From NCBI RefSeq assembly GCF_012971745.1, contig NZ_CP048834.1, forward strand, positions 3,038,001 to 3,102,000: a stretch of 64,000 bases of DNA. Direction: 5' to 3'. Positions 34,761-42,536 of the stretch are shown piece by piece. Position 1 is the first letter of the stretch. The number at the start of each line of letters is the position of its first letter. The notes beneath the pieces are model-generated. The model did no database searches, was not told where the DNA came from, and saw only the letters and a list, made by a program, of their open reading frames with translations. The position numbers were made by a program, and so were the translations under genes. Source of the DNA: Starkeya sp. ORNL1. GTDB taxonomy: Bacteria > Pseudomonadota > Alphaproteobacteria > Rhizobiales > Xanthobacteraceae.

Positions 34761-34778
34761 GAGGAGAGGCGCAGACAT

Positions 34779-35190
34779 CTATTTGGCGGCCCGCCGTACC
34801 GTCTCGGGCGCCTGGCCGATGCGCCACTGGTAGGGCGGCAGCGTGCCGTTGACCGCGAAGTCGCCGATGATCCGGTCCTTGTAGATGCGCGGATTGTGCG
34901 AGGAGAGCGTGCGGGCGTTGCGCCAGTGACGGTCGAGGCCAAGCGGCTTGCGCGTCGCCGAGGCGCCGAGCGCGTCGAACAGGAGGGTCGAGGCGTCGAG
35001 CACGAGTCTCGTCACCACGCTCTGGGCCTGTGCGGTCTCCAGCTCGGCGATGGCGTTCGCTGCCTCCTCCGCCGCGTCGTCCCCGGCGAAGCGGGCATCG
35101 AAGGTGCACTGCAGCGAACCGGCTGCGTGCAGCGCGATGGCGCCGGCGGAATAGGCGGCGGCGCGGAAATCGCGCTCGCCAACCGCATTC
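34779..35190 (-). pseudogene. Acyl-CoA dehydrogenase family (DszC/SfnB-like), C-terminal fragment
   Basis: About 130 residues are clearly the C-terminal helical domain of an acyl-CoA dehydrogenase-type flavoprotein: AGSLQCTFDARF, then LDASTLLFDALGASATRK and HWRNARTLSSHNPRIYKD at the end. This ending is typical of the DszC/SfnB branch used in desulfonation and sulfone metabolism. The N-terminal two thirds are missing. Upstream of about 35190 the frame runs antisense through an Rrf2 regulator fragment, so this is the truncated end of a deletion rather than a gene. Confidence 0.8.
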
Positions 35191-35531
35191 CCAAGAAGTT
35201 CCTCGACACCATACTTCTGGAACTGAAGAATGCCGGCATGGTGCGATCGAAGAAGGGGCCCGGCGGCGGCTACCGTCTGGCCGGGCGGCCCAAGGACATC
35301 CACGTCGGCCATATCATCCGAGCGCTGGACGGGCCGCTGGCGCCGATCAATTGTGCAAGCAAGAGCGCCTATCTTCCCTGCGAAGACTGCCCCGATCTCG
35401 AAGCCTGCGCGGTGCGCATCACCATGACCAAGGTCCGCGACGCCGCCTCCGATATCCTCGACCGGATGACGCTGGACGAGATGATCATGTACGGCCGCGT
35501 CCGTGATCCCGACCTGATGTACCACATCTGA
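35164..35531 (+). pseudogene. Rrf2-family regulator, C-terminal fragment
   Basis: About 120 residues match the Rrf2 family from the second helix of its DNA-binding domain onward: ANRIPKKFLDTILLELKNAG, then GPGGGYRLAGRP and HIIRALDGPLAPINC, with four cysteines in the linker (C, CEDC, C) that could bind an Fe-S cluster or sense thiols. The first 35-40 residues, including the start codon, are missing, and the upstream bases belong to the acyl-CoA dehydrogenase fragment on the other strand. It is probably not translated. Confidence 0.8.
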
Positions 35532-36132
35532 TGCTCGGTACCTTGGGACGACGGTTTGCGTGGGCCTGTGACCCCATCAGCGCACCGCTGCCAAAAGCCC
35601 CCGACCTTGCGGCGGATGCTTGGGGCATTTCGTGGCCCCGTGGGCGCTCGGGTGGGTCATTTTGATTTTGATCACTGCCCCACTTCTGGCCCCATTTCTG
35701 TCTTGAGATAGAGAGGGTCAACATGGGCAGTTTGCAGCGAGCGCAGGACGCTGCTTGGAGGGTGCAGTCCCTCCTGCCCGGTTTGGTGATGGACTTCAAG
35801 GCAGTTCCTTGGAAGCCTGCGGCGGTGCGCGGAGCCTTCCAGCCTGTACTTCGATATGGGTCTTTCGAGACCAACGCAGGCTGCGCTCTCCCGTGTCGAC
35901 CTCCTCACGGCGCTTGATAGGTCGATGAACCTATCAAGCGCCCGAACAAGGCAGCCGGGCGGGACCTGCGGCTTGAGGCCGAGCGGGTACAACATCCGCG
36001 TGGCCCGGAGCGCCGTCCGCCTGCCGTCGCTCGAGAGCACGGTGGACTACCCGTCGCAAGAAGACCCCTCCGCCGGAATCCGGACCTGTGACCACGCTGT
36101 ACGCCGCAAAAGGCACAGGACGTGGAGAACAG
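35532..36132. other. Non-coding stretch after the deletion scar, with a strong hairpin
   Basis: About 600 bp show no recognisable gene; the open frames here lack domains. One structural feature is clear: a perfect hairpin at 35909-35942 with 14-bp arms (GGCGCTTGATAGGT and ACCTATCAAGCGCC) and a 6-nt loop, without a U-tract. The promoter of the crotonase gene and the first 29-bp regulatory element (36133-36161) follow directly. Confidence 0.5.
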
Positions 36133-36161
36133 AAACCTTGGTATCGGTGACACCTTCGTCC
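36133..36161 (+). promoter_or_regulatory. 29-bp double-palindrome element E, upstream of crotonase gene
   Basis: Site 1 is AAACCTTGGTAT, the spacer CGGTG, site 2 ACACCTTCGTCC. The element ends 66 bp before the GTG of the crotonase-family gene. It has the same 12-5-12 architecture as the elements at 46226, 47187, 53175, 57618 and 59615. Confidence 0.65.
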
Positions 36162-36227
36162 AATCGCGCCCGAGAGATAAACAACATCTAACAGGGGCTC
36201 TTCCGTGAAGCGATCCAGGAGGGTCCC

Positions 36228-37067
36228 GTGGACGGCAATGTAACCCCCGCACAGCTTCGAGTGCTTCGGCGCACGCCCGCATATTGGCGCGTCACCTTCG
36301 AAAACCCACCGCTCAATGTGATGGGGCCGCAGATGGTCCGTGAATTCACGACGCTGATCGACGCCATCGAAGCCGACGACGAACTGCGCGTCCTAGTGTT
36401 TGATAGCGCAGTCGAGGGCTTTTTCCTTAACCACTCCTACTTCAAGGCTCGGATCGCGGATATCCTGTCATTGCCGCCGGGACCAACGGGCTTGCCGCCG
36501 TGGCCGGATTTCCTCGTGCGCCTGACCCGGGCTCCGGTTGCTTCGATCGCCCTGATCCGCGGACGCGCTACTGGCAACGGCAGCGAGATCACGCTGGCAT
36601 GTGACATGGCGTTCGCCAGCCTGGAAAAGGCCATCATCTCGCAGTGGGAAGTCGGTGTGGGCATGGTTGCCGGCGGCGGCCCAATGGCCCGACTGCCGCA
36701 ACTCATAGGGCGGAATCGCGCAATGGAGGTGCTGCTCACCTCGGAGGACATCAGCGCCGATCAGGCCGAAGCCTACGGTTATATCAATCGGGCCCTGCCC
36801 GACGCCCGACTGGATGACTACGTTGACGCGATCGCGAACCGGATCGCCAAGTTCGACAAGTGGGCGCTCGCCCAGACCAAGCGCCTGGTCAACACCAGCC
36901 TGCCACCGGACGTGGAACTTGGAGCCGGCTGGGAGGCGTGCGTTGCTTCTCTTGGCCGCCCGGCGGCGCAGGACGGAATCAAGGCCCTTACCGACAGAGG
37001 CTTCCAAACGCCCGGTGATGTCGAGAACCGACTTGCCTTCCATCTCGGCGAACTTCCGCAACGTTAG
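36228..37067 (+). CDS. Enoyl-CoA hydratase/isomerase (crotonase) family protein
   Basis: This 279-residue crotonase-fold protein starts at GTG 36228, with GGAGGG 5 bp upstream. The oxyanion-hole segments are recognisable: residues around LVFDSAVEGFFLNH and RGRATGNGSEITLACDMAFAS. The usual catalytic glutamate positions are not obviously conserved, so its acyl-CoA reaction is uncertain. It is followed at 41 bp by a GlcG/HbpS-family gene and preceded by 29-bp element E, placing the pair in the putative local stress regulon. Confidence 0.82.
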   Translation: MDGNVTPAQLRVLRRTPAYWRVTFENPPLNVMGPQMVREFTTLIDAIEADDELRVLVFDSAVEGFFLNHSYFKARIADILSLPPGPTGLPPWPDFLVRLTRAPVASIALIRGRATGNGSEITLACDMAFASLEKAIISQWEVGVGMVAGGGPMARLPQLIGRNRAMEVLLTSEDISADQAEAYGYINRALPDARLDDYVDAIANRIAKFDKWALAQTKRLVNTSLPPDVELGAGWEACVASLGRPAAQDGIKALTDRGFQTPGDVENRLAFHLGELPQR

Positions 37068-37108
37068 TCGCCGACCCCCTCGGCGCCCCCCAAGCTATAG
37101 GAGACAGC

Positions 37109-37630
37109 ATGAAGACGTTAATTGTAGCGGTCGCTCTCTATGGCGTCACGGCGTTCGGCCCGCCGGCCCTGTCTGAACCGCAGCGGGCGAGCGCCTATCA
37201 GTATGTGCTCCCCCTGGACCTCGCCGTTGAGGCGGCTACGGAAGCGGTGAGTGTATGCGGCCTCCAGGGCTATCGGGTCACAGCGACGGTCGTTGACATG
37301 GATGGCATCCCGAAGGTCGTGCTCCGCGGCGATGGCGCCACAGTCCACACGCGCGAATCGAGTTTTGAGAAAGCGTTCACGGTCGTCACGCTCGGCCCGG
37401 AATTCAACTTCGACACATCCGCCGCGCTCTTCGAGCTCGTCAAGACCAATCCATACGCGCCGCGCCTGGCGCAGGTCCACCACGTTATGGCACTCCCCGG
37501 CGCGGTCGCCTTTCACGCGGCCGGCGCGATCGTCGCCGCGTTGGGGGTCGGCGGCGCGCCGGGTGGCGACAAAGACGAGGTTTGCGCGAGGGCAGGCGTA
37601 TCGAGGGTCGAGGACCGCCTGCCCCATTGA
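37109..37630 (+). CDS. GlcG/HbpS-family (DUF336) exported protein
   Basis: This 173-residue protein has a signal peptide (about residues 1-22, ending ALS) and a GlcG/HbpS domain: LPLDLAVEAATEAVSVCG, VVDMDGIPKVVLRGDGA and the ending DEVCARAG are typical. Characterised relatives bind haem and can sense redox stress (HbpS) or act with dehydrogenases. ATAGGAGACAGC precedes ATG 37109. It is probably co-transcribed with the crotonase gene. Its ligand is not known. Confidence 0.8.
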   Translation: MKTLIVAVALYGVTAFGPPALSEPQRASAYQYVLPLDLAVEAATEAVSVCGLQGYRVTATVVDMDGIPKVVLRGDGATVHTRESSFEKAFTVVTLGPEFNFDTSAALFELVKTNPYAPRLAQVHHVMALPGAVAFHAAGAIVAALGVGGAPGGDKDEVCARAGVSRVEDRLPH

Positions 37631-38186
37631 TGCATCGCCCTATCCGACTTGAGTCGGTCCAATAAGCACTCCGACCCTTATGGCCAGACCGCCTTTACTT
37701 TGGTGAAGGGTTCGAGTGGCAGCCCTTCCTTCTCTGCGCGGACTCGCCACGCCGTCGACGTCCGATTGGTCGCGTGTGACGTCGGGCGTTCATGTTGTCA
37801 CGCGATGGAAGTAGGAACCGCGCATTTGCCGGACGAGTCTTTGGCGTGATCAAGATATCGAATGTTGGCCCTACAATCCGATCAACGGCTCGGCGATGCC
37901 CTGAATCTGTCAGGCAAATCGAGATTTGTTGGGAGCGGCGACGCGTGAGCCAGCTTCGCTGAATGGTGCGTCACGCCCCGGGTGCGTCACGCCCCAGGAG
38001 CGGCTCGCCGAAGATTAGGGAGACAACACGAAAACCAGAACGAGCCTGCACTGGCATCCCAAGTCCCTCGCGGCCTTACCTTCAATCGGGCGAGCGTCCT
38101 TCGAGGAGCAGTGCCTGACGCTTAGCCTCGAGCGCCACGCAAGCCTGTAGCACCCAAAAGCCAAACAGGTTGGAAGCGGCTGGCGC
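37631..38186. other. Non-coding stretch with a tandem 15-bp repeat
   Basis: This stretch of about 560 bp holds no credible gene. GGTGCGTCACGCCCC occurs twice in tandem (37965-37979 and 37981-37995), one base apart. The copy number of two and the position far from any start give no hint of function. The promoter of the response-regulator gene lies just to the right. Confidence 0.45.
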
Positions 38187-38198
38187 ATACGTTGGTAT
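38187..38198. promoter_or_regulatory. Single 12-bp palindrome G, upstream of the response-regulator gene
   Basis: ATACGTTGGTAT is one full half of the double element found at six other places. It lies 59 bp before the ATG of the FixJ-type regulator, a good position for autoregulation. No second half is present at the 5-bp spacing. Confidence 0.5.
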
Positions 38199-38257
38199 AA
38201 GCCGCAGCGGGCCTCCGGCGGTGCTACCGTGGCCGATCAATGTGAGGGCCATGCCAA

Positions 38258-38881
38258 ATGCCGATAGAGACCGGCGAACGGCCGATCGTTCATGTTGTAG
38301 ACGACGACGCCTCAATGCGTGGCGCGCTTGAGAGTCTGTTTGATTCTGTGGAACTTTGCGCTCGCACCTATGGAACAGCTCAGGATTTCCTGAACAGCGG
38401 CTATATTTGTCGTCCCGGATGCATTGTCATTGACGTGCTCCTCCCCGACATGAACGGTCTCGAATTTCAGGTCAAGCTAACTCAGATTGGCATTCGTCTT
38501 CCGGTTGTTGTCATGACAGGGCATGGCGACATCCCAATGTCGGTTTCAGCCATGAAGCTCGGAGCCGTGGATTTCCTGCCCAAACCTTTCCATGACCAAG
38601 ACATGCTGTGCGCGGTCATGGCTGCAATCGATCGCGATCGCCACGAGCTCGAGCTTGAGGGCAATCTTTCGGAGTTGCAAAAGCGGTTCGCAACGCTCTC
38701 GTGCCGGGAACAGCAGGTCATGTCGCTGGTAACAAAAGGAAGGCTCAATAAGCAGGCAGCCTGGGAACTCGGAATTAGCGAGATCACGGTTAAGGTCCAT
38801 CGAGGCGGCGCCATGAGAAAGATGGAAGCGCGGACCTTGCCTGAACTAGTCAGAATGGCTGATTTGATCGCTCGTCACTGA
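38258..38881 (+). CDS. FixJ/TodT-type response regulator (receiver + LuxR HTH)
   Basis: This 207-residue two-component output protein has a receiver domain (about residues 10-120; acidic pocket VVDDDAS, phospho-acceptor Asp59 in VIDVLLP, Lys in LPKPF) and a LuxR/GerE helix-turn-helix (about 144-205, LNKQAAWELGISEITVKVHRG). GerE-domain proteins bind short inverted repeats as dimers, matching the 12-bp palindromes in this region. A copy lies upstream of its own start. It is next to a single-domain regulator and a MASE4 histidine kinase, likely partners. Confidence 0.92.
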   Translation: MPIETGERPIVHVVDDDASMRGALESLFDSVELCARTYGTAQDFLNSGYICRPGCIVIDVLLPDMNGLEFQVKLTQIGIRLPVVVMTGHGDIPMSVSAMKLGAVDFLPKPFHDQDMLCAVMAAIDRDRHELELEGNLSELQKRFATLSCREQQVMSLVTKGRLNKQAAWELGISEITVKVHRGGAMRKMEARTLPELVRMADLIARH

Positions 38882-38978
38882 ACTGACTAGAAAGCCAATT
38901 CCGCATCTCACCGCGCGCATGCGTCGCGACTACGTATATCTATTTTATTCAATTGTTACATCAAAATAAGGACGGCTC

Positions 38979-39347
38979 GTGCCGAGAATTCATTCATTAA
39001 TAGTTGTCGATGACGATGTGTCTTTTCGCAATGCACTTGTCGCGTTGCTTGATTCTATGGATTATGACGCACAAGGGTTCGCGTCGGCTGAGGCCTTCCT
39101 TGCTGCGCGCGCTGACATATCGTGCGACTGCGTGATCACCGACGTTCACATGCCGGGGATGAACGGCTTTGACCTTCAGCGGCTGCTCTTGAGCTGCAAC
39201 TCCAAAGTACCAATGATAATGATCACTGCCCGCGCCGAACCGGGGCTTGAGGCGCAAGCCTTGGCGAGCGGAGCCACCTGCCTGCTCAAGAAGCCCTTCG
39301 AATCCGGGGCCTTGATAGCTTGCATTGAAGCCGCGCTAAAGCCGTAG
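38979..39347 (+). CDS. Single-domain response regulator
   Basis: This 122-residue receiver has no output domain; the acidic pocket is VVDDDV, the phospho-acceptor Asp55 is in VITDVHMPGMNG and the conserved lysine in LLKKPFES. It starts at GTG 38979, with AAGGA 8 bp upstream. Such proteins serve as phosphorelay intermediates or phosphate sinks. It lies between the FixJ-type regulator and the MASE4 kinase on the same strand. Confidence 0.88.
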   Translation: MPRIHSLIVVDDDVSFRNALVALLDSMDYDAQGFASAEAFLAARADISCDCVITDVHMPGMNGFDLQRLLLSCNSKVPMIMITARAEPGLEAQALASGATCLLKKPFESGALIACIEAALKP

Positions 39348-39541
39348 GGACGGAAGTGCTGCCTTCTCGCGGGACTGCCCCCACATATACACGCCGGCGT
39401 CCACGCGGCGACCTCTGGCCGCGTACGAGCAGCTAGCTTTCGAAGCAGGGGAGACTATGGTGCTCACACGCGCCGGCGGCGTGCGACCGGATTGGCTATC
39501 CGAACACCAACTCGCGCAGCTTTAACGGCTTCGAATACGCA

Positions 39542-41149
39542 ATGTATGCGAACAGTCCGCGCACTCTACCAGGCGACAATGCCCTGGTCCTCACAGGAGC
39601 TCCGCCAAGCCGGGCGCAGAAGCTGGTCGCGCTGGGCGTCGTGCCCACGATGTTGGCACTCGCGTTCTGTGTCGCCCGACCATTCGCAACCGTGCAACTG
39701 CGCCCGATCGAGGCCTTCGTGCCGTTCTACGTAACGACAATTTTTGTGACAGACGTCGTTACCGCCGTCATCCTGTTCTCGCAATTTTCAATTCTGCGCA
39801 CGCGCGGCCTATTGATTATTGCGAACGGATACGTATTCGCAGCGCTGGTCCTAATTCCGTATGCCTTATCGTTTCCCGGGCTATTCGAGTCAGGCACAGT
39901 CTTAGTTGGCGGCCTGCAAAGCACGGCTTGGATCTACATCCTCAGGCATTGCGGCCTTGCCGCGTATATGAGCGCATTTGCGCTCTCGAACAGTGATGCC
40001 AAAAATGCCACCGTGCGCAGTGGCGTGCGCAAGGCCATTTTTCTAAGTATAAGTGCAACGATCGTAATCGTCCTTGCTGTCTCCGCCTTGTGCCTTTGGG
40101 GTCAATTTTTACTGCCTACGGCCACGGCCGACAATATACGCTTCGGTTCAAGCTGGTTTTACTACGCCGGGGCGCCGACGGCGTCATTTTATGGACTTGC
40201 TATGATGCTTCTCTGGCGGCAGCGACGCACCGTACTGGGCCTGTGGCTAATTGTTGTGGCCTTTGTCCACCTCGCCGGAATCCCGCTCAGCTTCTTCCCA
40301 TCGTCGAGCCGTTTCAGCGTGGGATGGTATACCGTCGTGATGACCAACCTAACGGCGAATAGCCTGGTTCTCATTATTCTCCTCGTCCAGATTTCGACGC
40401 TCTACACCCACGTCTTGCTGGCGGTTCGTGCGCAGCAACGCGAGCGAGAGGCGCGCCTGGTCACCGGTGACGCCGTGGCCGCCATGATCGCGCACGAAGT
40501 GAAACAACCACTTGCGGCCATGATTACGCGCGCCGAGGCGAGCCTCCGAAGGTTGGAGCGCTCCGCGCCAGAGCTCGACAAGGCGAAGGATGACATCAAA
40601 CAGATCACCGCCGATGGATATCGAGCAGCAGATATCATCGACAGCATCCGCGCGAATTTCAAGAAAGACCAGAGGATGCGGGCAGCCTTAGACGTCCACA
40701 ACCTGATCGCAGACACGACGGTCCTGATTCGCGACGAACTGCAAAAGCAGCGGATCGCGCTTAAGATTGAGCTCAACTCCAATCGGTTGGATGTTTCCGG
40801 CGACAGAACCCAGCTACAACATGTGCTCTTGAATTTGGTCTCGAACGCGGCGGAATCGATGGCAGCCGCCCGTGGAACTCGGGTCCTTACAGTGAGGACA
40901 GAGCTCCGCGACAATAACGAAGTCGTGGTATCGGTCGCTGACACAGGAACCGGCATCAGCCCACAAAACATCGAGCGAATCTTCAATCCGCTCTTCACAA
41001 CAAAAACTACTGGTATGGGCATGGGTCTCCCGATCTGCCGCTCCATCATAGAAGCGCACGGCGGACGCATCTGGGTTGCGCCGAACACCCCTCAAGGCGC
41101 CGTGTTCAACTTCGCGCTGTCGCTCGATGCGACGGCCGCTGGCGTTTAG
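39542..41149 (+). CDS. MASE4-domain sensor histidine kinase
   Basis: This 535-residue membrane kinase has an N-terminal MASE4-type sensor (about seven transmembrane segments, residues 28-290; a phrase such as TDVVTAVILFSQFSILRTR is characteristic), a dimerisation/phospho-acceptor helix with His318 (IAHEVKQPLAAM) and a HATPase domain (N-box NLVSNAAES, G-boxes DTGTGI and GMGMGL). HEV-QPL kinases usually pair with FixJ-type regulators, as here. It probably senses a membrane-associated or lipophilic signal. The 195 bp upstream hold no gene. Confidence 0.9.
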   Translation: MYANSPRTLPGDNALVLTGAPPSRAQKLVALGVVPTMLALAFCVARPFATVQLRPIEAFVPFYVTTIFVTDVVTAVILFSQFSILRTRGLLIIANGYVFAALVLIPYALSFPGLFESGTVLVGGLQSTAWIYILRHCGLAAYMSAFALSNSDAKNATVRSGVRKAIFLSISATIVIVLAVSALCLWGQFLLPTATADNIRFGSSWFYYAGAPTASFYGLAMMLLWRQRRTVLGLWLIVVAFVHLAGIPLSFFPSSSRFSVGWYTVVMTNLTANSLVLIILLVQISTLYTHVLLAVRAQQREREARLVTGDAVAAMIAHEVKQPLAAMITRAEASLRRLERSAPELDKAKDDIKQITADGYRAADIIDSIRANFKKDQRMRAALDVHNLIADTTVLIRDELQKQRIALKIELNSNRLDVSGDRTQLQHVLLNLVSNAAESMAAARGTRVLTVRTELRDNNEVVVSVADTGTGISPQNIERIFNPLFTTKTTGMGMGLPICRSIIEAHGGRIWVAPNTPQGAVFNFALSLDATAAGV

Positions 41150-41434
41150 CCGACTATCCCTCAAGGGTGCCGGTTTCAAGATGAGCCACTTCAATGGCAG
41201 CCATCATTGGTTCCGTGCCCCCCCGGAAGGTTCGATCGACTGCGCCAGAAAACTCCCGCGCACAATCCGGCGCTAGCCACCACTTAGAAGATTAGACCAG
41301 GAAAGCGATTGACCGAATCTGAGGCTGCGCGTCGCGAGGCGCGCTCCAAGCCAATGCCCAACTACATGCAATGTCGTCGCGACGATCACAATCGCGAAAC
41401 ATTTACATCCGCTGGCGGCATCGAAGGCTGGGGC

Positions 41435-42376
41435 TCAGGTCGCCCGGGGGATGAAGCCGGGTACGCCAGTTTCGACCACAGCGTTGAATCGGACATTCGT
41501 GGTTATGCCGTTACGAATCTCCTGGAGGGCATCTTGCGGCAGGGTGGAGACATCGAAGTTCTCTTGGATATGGCCGAGCCTGGTGGAGGTGGTAAGGAAG
41601 GCGGTGCCGCGTTGTATAGCCCAAGCAAGCGCAACCTGCGCCGGCGTCTTGCCGACCCGCCCTGCGATGGCCGTAATCACGGGGTCGTCCACCACCCTCG
41701 GATCCATGTTGTGCCCCAATGCCGCAAACGCCTGAAGGACAATCCCGTGCTCGCGACAGAAATCGACCAGCTCCCATTCGGGCAGATAAGGATGGGACTC
41801 AACCTGCACCACCGCAGGCTTGATCCGCGCCGAAGCAACGATCTCGCGTAGCTTTTCTAAAGTGATATCCGATAAGCCGATTGACCTGCACTGACCGTCG
41901 TCGACCAGTCGCTCGAGTGCCTGCCACGTCTCGATTAAAGTCACGCCAGAATCATAGATTACCTGACCGCGCTCATCCCTCGGATCCTGCTCATCACCCG
42001 GCCGAAAGGCAAACGGAGTGTGGATGAGATAGCAATCCAGATAGTCAATCTGTAGCCGCCGAAGGCTAGCGTCGAAGGCAGCTCTGACCCGCTCGGGGCG
42101 ATGATTGGTGTTCCATAGCTTCGTAGTAACAAAGACATCCTCTCGTCGCGTTATACCCGCATCGAAAGCAGCCCGCATCGCATCGCCAACCGCACCTTCG
42201 TTACGGTAGCGTTCCGCACAATCGAGATGTCGAAATCCCACTTCCAATGCAGTCTGTGTAGCTTGCCTTGTTGCCAGGAGATCCGGGATCAGCGTCCCGA
42301 AACCAACCGCGGGGATCGAGCCGGATCCATTAGCCAGGGGAATCCGCGTATAGCGGAGCATATCGGGGGATGTCAT
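41435..42376 (-). CDS. Aldo/keto reductase
   Basis: This 313-residue AKR-superfamily barrel enzyme reduces aldehydes or ketones with NADPH. The tetrad positions can be read: Asp and Tyr in HLDCAERY, Lys in VTTKLWNT and His in YLIHTPF. The start is ATG 42376, preceded by AAGGAGT at 7-8 bp; another ATG at 42381 overlaps but is closed at once by TGA. No 29-bp element was found upstream. It lies 160 bp from the MFS efflux gene on the same strand and may be controlled with it. Confidence 0.88.
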   Translation of the reverse strand: MTSPDMLRYTRIPLANGSGSIPAVGFGTLIPDLLATRQATQTALEVGFRHLDCAERYRNEGAVGDAMRAAFDAGITRREDVFVTTKLWNTNHRPERVRAAFDASLRRLQIDYLDCYLIHTPFAFRPGDEQDPRDERGQVIYDSGVTLIETWQALERLVDDGQCRSIGLSDITLEKLREIVASARIKPAVVQVESHPYLPEWELVDFCREHGIVLQAFAALGHNMDPRVVDDPVITAIAGRVGKTPAQVALAWAIQRGTAFLTTSTRLGHIQENFDVSTLPQDALQEIRNGITTNVRFNAVVETGVPGFIPRAT

Positions 42377-42536
42377 TTCATACTCCTTTGGCGGTGCTGT
42401 GGCCCAATGAAGCGCGGACCGGATTTCTGTGGCGACCGCGCCTCAGAACACGCGGTCGATTGGAAGAGCCCGCGCATCCGCATAGCCCGGCCCCCAAAGT
42501 CGAAGAGAACGCCGTCGTTGCCGCGGTCCTCGAATG

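Noticed and set aside
34896..35531. Continuous 211-residue frame containing the Rrf2 part
   Set aside because: Its first half is antisense to the acyl-CoA dehydrogenase fragment; the fused frame is a by-product of the deletion.
35537..35550. GGTACCTTGGGAC just after the Rrf2 fragment, similar to the 12-bp palindrome
   Set aside because: The right half is degenerate and no gene start follows within 600 bp.
35672..36191. Open frames on both strands between the Rrf2 fragment and the crotonase gene
   Set aside because: Both run through a perfect hairpin, have no recognised domain and no good start signal.
38082..38315. 77-residue - strand frame overlapping the response regulator start
   Set aside because: It overlaps the regulator gene and element G, and has no domain or ribosome binding site.
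41309..41851. 180-residue open frame antisense to an aldo/keto reductase
   Set aside because: It is the shadow of a clear enzyme gene with an intact catalytic tetrad and a good ribosome binding site on the other strand.
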